From: Trichodesmium sp. jk18x7bins.61 | Lineage (GTDB): Bacteria > Cyanobacteriota > Cyanobacteriia > Cyanobacteriales > Microcoleaceae | Assembly (NCBI GenBank): GCA_022822685.1 | Contig: JAJEAQ010000548.1 | Location: forward strand, 1-6,243 | Length of the DNA stretch: 6,243 nt | Direction of reading: 5' to 3' | Shown: positions 1 through 4,544 of the stretch, in pieces | Numbering within the stretch: the stretch's first letter is position 1 | Layout: every line of letters begins with the position of its first letter | Translations under genes and position numbers: made by a program | The notes under the pieces: model-generated | Seen by the model: the letters and a program-made list of their open reading frames with translations, nothing else | Database searches by the model: none | Told to the model about the DNA's origin: nothing

Positions 1-551
1 AAAAATAATCTTTCTCTATGTTGTGGTACACCATAATTAGCAGCATTTAAAACTTGGTAAGGTTGTTGAACTTGATAACCATTTTGGGAGCATCTATCAA
101 TTACTTCCTGAAGAAATATTTGATGTTTTCTCATAGTTAAACCTTTAACATTTTCGATTACAAAATACTTGGGTTTTAACTCCAAAATTAATCTGACAAA
201 GTGAGACATAAGTGAATTGCGTGGATCATCTAGGGCGCGTTTTCCCATCATGGAAAAACCTTGACATGGGGGGCCACCAAAAACTACATCAATTTCTCTA
301 TTATTAATATCTGGCAATTGTCTAATTTCATCTCCAGTAACATCAACAACATTACGACATAATATCTGCCAAAAGGGAAAATTAAACTGATGAGTAGCAC
401 AGTGAATCGGATCTAATTCTATAGAAATAGGTATATCAAATCCAGCTTGTTCAAAGCCTAGAGTCATACCTCCTGCACCTGCAAATAAATCTATACCAAT
501 TGGTCGTTTTGATAAGTTTGCTTGGGTTTTAACTGTACTGCTAATAGACAT
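1..551 (-). CDS. DNA (cytosine-5) methyltransferase, N-terminal part (runs off the left edge)
   Basis: The enzyme transfers a methyl group from S-adenosylmethionine to C5 of cytosine in a specific DNA site. Reading from the ATG at 551, 183 complete codons are visible and no stop is reached. Visible C5-methylase motifs: motif I DLFAGAGG at residues 21-28 (SAM binding), motif IV GGPPCQGFS at 92-100 with the catalytic Cys96, motif VI ENV at 133-135, and motif VIII QHRER at 177-181. The spacing is normal for the family. The target-recognition domain and motifs IX-X lie outside the window, so specificity cannot be read. The ATG fits the usual short lead before motif I; the preceding sequence is purine-rich (AAAAGAG) but has no clear Shine-Dalgarno site. 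No endonuclease gene is visible on the side that can be seen, so it may be an orphan methylase, as is common in cyanobacteria, or half of a restriction system continuing to the left. Confidence 0.95.
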   Translation of the reverse strand, partial: MSISSTVKTQANLSKRPIGIDLFAGAGGMTLGFEQAGFDIPISIELDPIHCATHQFNFPFWQILCRNVVDVTGDEIRQLPDINNREIDVVFGGPPCQGFSMMGKRALDDPRNSLMSHFVRLILELKPKYFVIENVKGLTMRKHQIFLQEVIDRCSQNGYQVQQPYQVLNAANYGVPQHRERLF

Positions 552-585
552 CTCTTTTGTTCTCTAGTAGAATTCGATTAGTCTC

Positions 586-603
586 TCAATTATAGAAAAT
601 TGA
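586..603 (-). promoter_or_regulatory. Possible promoter region of the methyltransferase gene
   Basis: On the minus strand a perfect TATAAT occupies 594-589, about 38 bases before the methylase ATG. It overlaps a small inverted repeat (TCAATT at 586-591 and AATTGA at 598-603) that could be an operator or chance in AT-rich DNA. No convincing -35 box is found at 16-19 bases, so the call is tentative. Confidence 0.3.
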
Positions 604-694
604 TGGCATCTTAGCTGATAACTCAAAACTATTGTGGAATAACGGTTGATGTGTTTGTGAGACTTAATATGGGAAAATTGATTGCGCAGAAATG

Positions 695-724
695 TTGAGC
701 AAGTAAGAGTATGAAATATATAAA
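695..724 (+). promoter_or_regulatory. Candidate promoter of the cobyrinate diamide synthase gene
   Basis: TTGAGC at 695-700 is followed by TATATA at 717-722 (16-base spacer) or TATAAA at 719-724 (18-base spacer). Transcription would begin near 730, giving a leader of only about 20 bases, with no visible Shine-Dalgarno site. No cobalamin-riboswitch landmarks were seen in the 552-751 spacer, so B12 feedback through an RNA switch is not supported here. Confidence 0.3.
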
Positions 725-751
725 TAAGCCAGATATTTTCAGATTTAATTT

Positions 752-2200
752 ATGTCAGTAAAATCAACGGGGGTAATATTGAGTTTAATCATTGCGGGAG
801 AGCGTAGTAGTGTTGGCAAAACAACTGTTACTTTAGCTTTACTTGCTTATTTAAAATGGCAAAATCTCAAGGTACAATCATTTAAAGTAGGACCTGATTA
901 CATTGATCCCATGTTTCATCAGTATGTCACGGGTAAACCTTGTCGTAATTTAGATCCGGTACTGACTTCAGAGGTTTATGTACAACAATGTTTTGGGCGA
1001 AATATTCAGGATGTTGATTACGCTTTAGTAGAAGGGGTTATGGGCTTGTTTGATGGGATTCAATTTGTTGCTGATAGATTTCCTGATTTTGCTTCTACTG
1101 CTCATATTGCCAGATTACTGAATGTGCCTGTGTTATTAGTGCTTGATTGTAGTGGGTTATCAACTTCGGTAGTTGCGATCGCTCATGGTTTTGTCTCTTT
1201 TGATTCTAATATTAATTTTGCTGGTTTGATTCTCAACCGGGTGGGGAGCGATCGCCACTTAAGCTTACTTAAAAATGCGTTAAAATCCATAAGTTTACCT
1301 GTGCTTGGGGTACTGCGACGACACCAAAATATTACTATTCCTGACCGACATTTAGGTTTAGTTCCTACTGAGGAAATATCAGAGTTAGATAATTTAATTA
1401 ATAGCTTGACTAATTTAGCAAAAACTTGTTTTGATTGGGAAAATTTACTCCCACTTTTAAAAGTTGGGAATGAGTTTTATGGAAACTTTTCATATAACAA
1501 AGTTACCTCTAATAGCAGAATATATTCTTTACCTTCAATTATTCAAGATGCTGAGGAAAAAAAGTTGCCAGTTTTGATAGGAGTTGCTCGCGATCAGGCT
1601 TTGAATTTTTATTATCAAGACAACCTGGATATTCTGGAAACTTTAGGAGCAAGGATAGTATTTTGGAGTCCCCTAAAAGATGAAAATTTACCAGCAAGAA
1701 TTCAAGGTTTATATCTTGGTGGTGGTTTTCCAGAAGTGTTTGCCCAACAGTTAAACGAAAATATGCAAATGAGAAAAGCAGTTAAAGCCGCAATTATTTC
1801 TGGAATGCCGACTTATGCTGAATGTGGCGGGTTGATGTATTTATGTGAGGCAATTACTGACTTCAATGGTAAATCTTGGGAGATGGTAGGAATTTTCCCC
1901 ACTACTGCGATTATGGGTAAAGGTTTAAAGTTAGGATATCGACAAGCAGTTACTAATATCAATACTCCTTTATTAGCAGCAAATAGGCAAGTTTACGGAC
2001 ATGAATTTCATCGTTCTGAATTGACTGAGACTTCTCCGAGACCACTATATAAAATGTGGCGCTCTGACGGGGATAGAAATCAGAGTCAGGCAATTGTTGA
2101 AGGTTGGAATTTGTATCAAGTTCATGCTTCTTATCTTCATCTTCATTGGGGAAGTAGGATAGATATTCCTTTACGATTTATCAATCAACTGTTTGATTGA
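752..2200 (+). CDS. cbiA: Cobyrinate a,c-diamide synthase (CbiA/CobB family)
   Basis: The enzyme amidates the a- and c-carboxylates of cobyrinic acid, using glutamine as nitrogen donor and ATP, in corrinoid (B12-type) synthesis; it is cytoplasmic. The 482 residues have the normal two-domain layout. The N-terminal ATP-binding domain carries a P-loop-like GERSSVGKTT at 16-25, KVGPDYIDP at 45-53 and EGVMGLFDG at 94-102. The C-terminal class-I-like glutamine amidotransferase domain (about 275-482) carries YLGGGFPE, the nucleophile Cys358 in AECGGLMYL, and histidines at 458-465 in VHASYLHLHW. The length is slightly above the classical CbiA/CobB proteins. The ATG at 752 places the P-loop at the usual distance from the N-terminus. 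Two HIP1 sites lie inside the gene. No other cobalamin gene is visible, so it appears to stand alone. The symbol cobB is also used; cobyric acid synthase (CobQ/CbiP) is related, but the motif pattern and length fit CbiA better. Confidence 0.95.
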   Translation: MSVKSTGVILSLIIAGERSSVGKTTVTLALLAYLKWQNLKVQSFKVGPDYIDPMFHQYVTGKPCRNLDPVLTSEVYVQQCFGRNIQDVDYALVEGVMGLFDGIQFVADRFPDFASTAHIARLLNVPVLLVLDCSGLSTSVVAIAHGFVSFDSNINFAGLILNRVGSDRHLSLLKNALKSISLPVLGVLRRHQNITIPDRHLGLVPTEEISELDNLINSLTNLAKTCFDWENLLPLLKVGNEFYGNFSYNKVTSNSRIYSLPSIIQDAEEKKLPVLIGVARDQALNFYYQDNLDILETLGARIVFWSPLKDENLPARIQGLYLGGGFPEVFAQQLNENMQMRKAVKAAIISGMPTYAECGGLMYLCEAITDFNGKSWEMVGIFPTTAIMGKGLKLGYRQAVTNINTPLLAANRQVYGHEFHRSELTETSPRPLYKMWRSDGDRNQSQAIVEGWNLYQVHASYLHLHWGSRIDIPLRFINQLFD

Positions 2201-2202
2201 AG

Positions 2203-2230
2203 TTAAAAGTCAAAAGGCAAAAGTAAAAAT
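2203..2230 (+). repeat. Short heptameric tandem repeat (STRR type)
   Basis: Just after the cbiA stop codon the sequence runs through degenerate 7-base units: AAAAGTC, AAAAGGC, AAAAGTA, AAAATGG. Short tandemly repeated heptamers of this composition are common in intergenic DNA of Nostoc/Anabaena relatives. No function is assigned; it supports the taxonomic inference. Confidence 0.6.
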
Positions 2231-2253
2231 GGGTTATATGGAATGCGATATAG

Positions 2254-2443
2254 AAAAGTCGAGACATAATTGTGTCAGTTTAATCTTGTCAAAAATTGCC
2301 AAAACTCCTTGTAGAAAGTAGATTTTTCTGTTTCAGATATAATTGTCACAATTATGTCTTTTTTATTTCTGCTACCCTCTTGTCAAAACTTATGATCGTT
2401 AGCCAATATAAAAATGGAACTAGACACAAACTGATTCTAATTC
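2254..2443 (+). repeat. Repeat unit A, copy 1 (upstream of the 80-residue ORF)
   Basis: This segment closely matches 3144-3465. Shared blocks, in order: AAAAGTC (2254), AGACATAAT then TGTCAGTTT (2262-2281), TCTTGT, CCTTG, a long block TGTCACAATTATGTCTTTTT at 2344-2363, CCCTCTTGTCAAAACTT (2375-2391), ATATAAAAA, and ATGGAA-TAGA-ACAAACTGA-TCTAATTC ending at 2443 with three differences over 33 bases. The outer motifs AGACATAATTGTGTCA (2262-2277) and TGTCACAATTATGTCT (2344-2359) are inverted copies of each other. A mobile element, a transposon end or a shared regulatory leader would all fit. No target-site duplication was seen. Confidence 0.8.
2335..2359. repeat. 25-bp near-perfect palindrome in unit A copy 1
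   Basis: AGATATAATTGT at 2335-2346 and ACAATTATGTCT at 2348-2359 form 12-base arms around a single C, with one T/C difference between arms. The right arm is kept exactly in unit A copy 2 (3237-3248), but the left arm is not. It could be an operator for a dimeric protein, a transposase-binding site or an RNA hairpin; the sequence alone does not decide. Confidence 0.6.
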
Positions 2444-2479
2444 TGTCAAACAAACATTAACTCAAAGCAGAGAAAACAA

Positions 2480-2722
2480 ATGAACAATAAATTTGACTTC
2501 AAAACAAAACAAAATCGTACAATCCAAGCCAAAGCAAAGAAAGCTGAATTGGTAGAAGAATTGCAAGAACACGAACTGGAAGGGTTCTGTGATGGGAACA
2601 CTACTGCGATGGGAGATCTTGAGGTTCTCATTCAGAATAGTCTCGAAATTACAACAGCCTTCAACTCAGCTGCCACTCCAATAATTAGTTTTTTTGAAGC
2701 CGTTGGTTGGAATATATATTGA
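2480..2722 (+). CDS. Small unrecognised protein, 80 residues
   Basis: I do not recognise this protein. It starts at an ATG following an A/G-rich stretch (AGCAGAGAAAACAA) but no strong ribosome-binding site. The first ~22 residues are rich in Lys/Arg/Gln (FKTKQNRTIQAKAKK). Residues ~20-45 are acidic and probably helical (AELVEELQEHELEGF), and the C-terminal ~35 are mixed polar/hydrophobic, ending FFEAVGWNIY. There is one cysteine and no signal peptide. It lies 36 bases past unit A copy 1. The same reading frame contains an earlier ATG at 2414 (MELDTN) closed by TGA and TAA, so this could be the surviving 3' part of a longer broken gene. The opposite-strand ORF at 2446-2631 looks like its shadow. 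Confidence 0.45.
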   Translation: MNNKFDFKTKQNRTIQAKAKKAELVEELQEHELEGFCDGNTTAMGDLEVLIQNSLEITTAFNSAATPIISFFEAVGWNIY

Positions 2723-2754
2723 TATTGTTTCATCATCATTAGAGACTTCCAAAA

Positions 2755-2789
2755 ATGAAATTTAAGTCAGTTATTTAGCTGGATTTCAT
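2755..2789. repeat. Inverted repeat downstream of the 80-residue ORF
   Basis: ATGAAAT at 2755-2761 and ATTTCAT at 2783-2789 form 7-base arms around a 21-base loop. The stem is AT-rich and not followed by a T-run, so it is a poor terminator. From here to 2880 I see no gene; a short open stretch near 2766-2886 lacks a start codon. Confidence 0.3.
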
Positions 2790-2888
2790 ATTTGTATTAT
2801 TTGTGGAGGTCTCCTCTGGCGCTTCACTAGCTTTCTCATACAACATTACCAGGCTGGATTTCGCAGGACTTTCCGCTGGGAGAGTTAA

Positions 2889-2989
2889 TAAATCAGGACT
2901 TAGGCAACGGCACTATTTATGCTGGTAGTATTCCGAATATTGACAATTTTGTACGCTATATATAGCTGGAATGCCTAAGCCCTGTAAAT
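2889..2989. mobile_element. 91-bp MITE-like element with 5-bp target duplication
   Basis: Terminal inverted repeats CAGGACTTAGGCA (2894-2906) and TGCCTAAGCCCTG (2972-2984) match at 12 of 13 positions. The element is flanked on both sides by TAAAT (2889-2893 and 2985-2989), a clean 5-bp target-site duplication. The 65-bp interior has no coding capacity. It would need a transposase supplied in trans by a full-length relative with the same ends. The parent IS family is not recognised with confidence. Confidence 0.75.
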
Positions 2990-3143
2990 GTTATACCATT
3001 CTTAAAAAGTAATGCTATGTTTGGAGAGTGAGAAAAATAACTACGAACATAACAAAAGTTATTAAATAATGAGCATTCACTCCAGCAAATAATATTTAGA
3101 AATAACAAATCAAAATATAGCAAATTTTTTGGTAATTGGTATT
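2990..3143. other. AT-rich intergenic DNA without recognisable gene
   Basis: Only weak inverted repeats are seen here, such as AATAAC/GTTATT near 3037-3066. Nothing coding or structured is supported between the 91-bp element and the second copy of unit A. Confidence 0.4.
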
Positions 3144-3280
3144 AAAAGTCTTTATCCTCAACAGACATAATGATGTCAGTTTTGTCTTGTAAAAACTGCT
3201 TTAACCCTTGTATATATTAGGTTTTACTGTGGTGTCACAATTATGTCTTTTTTATTTGTGCTATCCCCTTGTCAAAACTT

Positions 3281-3311
3281 GCGATGTGGCTGCCGCTTGG
3301 CTTCGCCAACG
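3281..3311. repeat. GC-rich palindromic interspersed repeat inside unit A copy 2
   Basis: This 31-base GC-rich patch contains the hairpin TTGGC-TTC-GCCAA (3297-3309) and begins with GCGATGTGGC. It is absent from the corresponding place in copy 1, where TGATCGTTAGCC stands instead. Short GC-rich palindromes starting GCGAT are typical interspersed repeats of Nostocales genomes. Confidence 0.5.
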
Positions 3312-3348
3312 TCAAGTAATATAAAAACGGAGGGGTTGCTGATTAGGC

Positions 3349-3364
3349 AATGCTCTTCAGCATT
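3349..3364. repeat. Small perfect hairpin
   Basis: AATGCT at 3349-3354 and AGCATT at 3359-3364 form a 6-base stem with loop CTTC, in the segment that is extra in unit A copy 2 and just before the 87-residue ORF. It could influence translation there; no T-run follows. Confidence 0.35.
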
Positions 3365-3398
3365 TATGAATCGTACAACTACAGTTTTTTCATAGACA

Positions 3399-3662
3399 TT
3401 GGAGACCAAAGTACTACCCATTCACGAACGCCAAAATGGAAGTAGAAACAAACTGAGTCTAATTCCACATACGGAAACACAAATTCAAAAGAGGAACAAA
3501 AAAATAAAAAAGAGAAAGATAGGAAAAAGAGAAAAAAGTGATTATCAGAAGTTTTTAATTGTCAGAAAGAAGGAATGGGAGAAAGAAGGAAAGTTAGAAG
3601 GAGTATCACTAGGTCAATTTACTAAGATGATGAGCGAAGAATGGAGAAAAATCTCAGATTGA
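3399..3662 (+). CDS. Small lysine-rich protein with HMG-box-like C-terminal half
   Basis: The 87 residues are strongly basic, with a run of Lys/Arg over about 31-47. Residues ~48-87 (SDYQKFL, VRKKEWEKEGK, VSLGQFTKMMSEEWRKIS) match by eye the first two helices of an HMG-box or YABBY-like fold: an aromatic near the start, a basic helix, a Ser/Gly turn, a second helix, then the conserved Trp. The third helix would be missing. This points to DNA binding but is an inference from pattern only. The only start in frame after the TAG at 3393 is TTG at 3399, directly followed by GGAG, so the true start is uncertain and the gene may be an N-terminally rebuilt or broken one. The 5' part overlaps the end of repeat unit A copy 2. 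No partner gene is adjacent. Confidence 0.5.
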   Translation: METKVLPIHERQNGSRNKLSLIPHTETQIQKRNKKIKKRKIGKREKSDYQKFLIVRKKEWEKEGKLEGVSLGQFTKMMSEEWRKISD

Positions 3663-3725
3663 GAAAAAACAGAAGTGATTTCGAGGTATATAAATTAAAC
3701 ATATCACAATTGAGATTTCAAAGTC

Positions 3726-3817
3726 AAAAATCTTTATCCTCAATGTGAATGCAGTCTATTAGTCTGCACAAATTGACTAATAATCCTTGCTAGTTCTTAG
3801 TTTTTTATGTTCTGGTA
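3726..3817 (+). repeat. Diverged third copy of repeat unit A
   Basis: TCTTTATCCTCAA (3731-3743) repeats 3150-3162 exactly. After 42 bases (45 in copy 2) comes CCTTG-N7-TTAG-T-TTTTT, matching CCTTG-N6-TTAG-G-TTTT in copy 2. The motif between them differs: ATTAGTC (3758-3764) and GACTAAT (3775-3781) are an inverted pair replacing AGACATAAT. The same layout with changed core motifs suggests a related but diverged unit. Confidence 0.5.
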
Positions 3818-3868
3818 GGGCAACGTTTGTAGAAAGCTTATGGCTGCTGGAACTTAGACAAAACTGGG

Positions 3869-3877
3869 TGATAAAAT
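3869..3877 (+). promoter_or_regulatory. Candidate extended -10 promoter
   Basis: TGATAAAAT fits an extended -10 element (TGN followed by TAAAAT); no good -35 box is seen. Transcription would start near 3884, at the left arm of the structured element that follows, and would end at the terminator at 4074-4117. Confidence 0.3.
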
Positions 3878-3883
3878 AGGCTC

Positions 3884-4117
3884 AAATCTAGACAGGGACA
3901 GTTGTTGAGATCAAAAAGTTATAAATCCAGAACTGACAAGGGTTTTCCTGCGGAATACGGAGCTAACAGCTATTTTTATTGCGTTGACCTTTTTCCCTTG
4001 CCTAGACTTATTTTAAGACATTTTAGATCCCAGAAAATGTATAAGTACCATTACTAGAATCAGCGATCGCATTCCCAAGAAATTTGCTACCCCAGTGGCA
4101 CTTTCTTGGGACTTTTT
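3884..4117 (+). ncRNA. Candidate structured non-coding transcript (or small MITE plus terminator)
   Basis: No open frame of note lies on the plus strand, yet the stretch ends in a strong one-directional terminator. TCTAG at 3887-3891 and CAGGGA at 3893-3898 can pair with TCCCTTG (3994-4000) and CTAGA (4002-4006). Inside, AGTTGTT (3900-3906) can pair with AACAGCT (3965-3971). Further on, ACATTTT (4018-4024) pairs with AAAATGT (4034-4040). The closed long-range stem recalls 6S-type RNAs, but the ~120-base closed part is short for 6S, so I do not assign it. The same end pairing would also be expected of a MITE with imperfect inverted ends. Expression is unproven. Confidence 0.3.
4074..4117 (+). 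terminator. Strong intrinsic terminator
   Basis: A 9-base outer stem CCCAAGAAA (4074-4082) / TTTCTTGGG (4102-4110) encloses a second stem GCTAC (4086-4090) / GTGGC (4095-4099) with loop CCCA. After two bases comes a T-run (4113-4117). There is no T-run on the other strand, so it acts on plus-strand transcripts, although no plus-strand protein gene directly precedes it. Confidence 0.75.
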
Positions 4118-4166
4118 GTATTTATAATCTAAACCTGCTTGATTTATCTTTGAAATTAACAACGCC

Positions 4167-4274
4167 TTATTTTTGCATTGAAGAAATACCTTTGAACAGC
4201 AATATCAATCCACCAAGTAAAATTACTATCGCTACACTACCAATTAATACATCAAGCCAACCACTATTTTCCAT
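4167..4274 (-). CDS. Small single-helix membrane protein, 35 residues (unrecognised)
   Basis: From the ATG at 4274 the product begins MENSGWLDV, then has one hydrophobic stretch (about residues 8-29, LIGSVAIVILLGGLILLFKG), and ends ISSMQK. This looks like a one-pass membrane peptide of the kind often found in thylakoid or plasma membranes, but I cannot match it to a known family. In-frame ATGs at 4313 (48 residues) and 4355 (62 residues) would give longer forms; the longest overlaps a repeated 16-mer, which argues for a shorter start. A TATAAT box lies upstream on the same strand at 4395-4390. The plus-strand ORF over the same DNA (4084-4344) is probably a shadow. Real gene status is uncertain. 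Confidence 0.4.
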   Translation of the reverse strand: MENSGWLDVLIGSVAIVILLGGLILLFKGISSMQK

Positions 4275-4327
4275 AATCAAATTCAGTTTAATTATTGAAG
4301 TTTTACTTATCATATTTCTTTTGTTAC

Positions 4328-4379
4328 AGTCAATACTAAATTGACTAATAATCATTAAAATTTTATGTAATTTCCTGGT
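4328..4379 (+). repeat. Fragment repeating part of 3760-3815
   Basis: The 16-mer AAATTGACTAATAATC occurs exactly at 3770-3785 and 4338-4353. It is preceded in both places by AGTC a few bases upstream and followed by TTTTATGT and a TGG. It may be a fourth, partial relative of repeat unit A. The remaining DNA to 4544 is AT-rich and holds no recognisable gene. Confidence 0.45.
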
Positions 4380-4544
4380 TTTTCTTTTTATTATAGTAAA
4401 CCATAGATATTACAAAAGTTTTATTATCTGTAATAATTTTTCCAGTCACATAGCATTTTTCATGTTCTGGAGGTAAATTAACTAGCCTGAGAAAGAAGCG
4501 GTATAAATTCCTGATTTAGAAATTTAAATATCTAATTTTTTTCT

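Larger units (their letters stand above)
3144..3465 (+). repeat. Repeat unit A, copy 2 (with two insertions)
   Basis: This copy aligns with 2254-2443. It carries AGACATAATGATGTCA (3163-3178) and TGTCACAATTATGTCT (3233-3248) as inverted ends, then CCCCTTGTCAAAACTT, ATATAAAAA and the 33-base ATGGAA-TAGA block (3433-3465). Compared with copy 1 it has a 12-base extra stretch near 3151, a GC-rich palindromic insert in 3281-3316, and about 105 extra bases (about 3328-3432) separating ATATAAAAA from the ATGGAA block. The shared end lies inside the 87-residue ORF, in a frame other than that of copy 1's downstream ORF. Confidence 0.8.

Noticed and set aside
2446..2631. Minus-strand ORF of 61 codons
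   Set aside because: It lies opposite the 80-residue ORF, has a Ser/Cys-rich low-complexity product and no supporting signals; treated as a shadow.
2766..2886. Open frame ending GFRRTFRWES
   Set aside because: No start codon, about 40 codons only, and no recognisable family; chance is as likely.
2254..3817. CRISPR array or CRISPR-associated transposon end
   Set aside because: Repeats are few, long, unequal and lack constant spacers; no cas or tns gene is present and the ends lack the terminal TGTACA type of known type V-K elements. Only a loose resemblance of TGTCA/GACA motifs remains.
3887..4006. 6S RNA (ssaA) assignment
   Set aside because: The end pairing and a CCTGCGG motif are suggestive, but the closed part is only ~120 bases and I cannot confirm the consensus by eye; kept as an unnamed candidate ncRNA.
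4091..4101. GCCACTG on the minus strand, resembling the B12 box of cobalamin riboswitches
   Set aside because: It is part of the terminator hairpin, no other riboswitch core element is near, and it is 2 kb from cbiA and on the other strand.
4084..4344. Plus-strand ORF of 86 codons starting inside the terminator hairpin
   Set aside because: Its start lies within the hairpin and its hydrophobic sequence is explained as the complement of the minus-strand membrane peptide.
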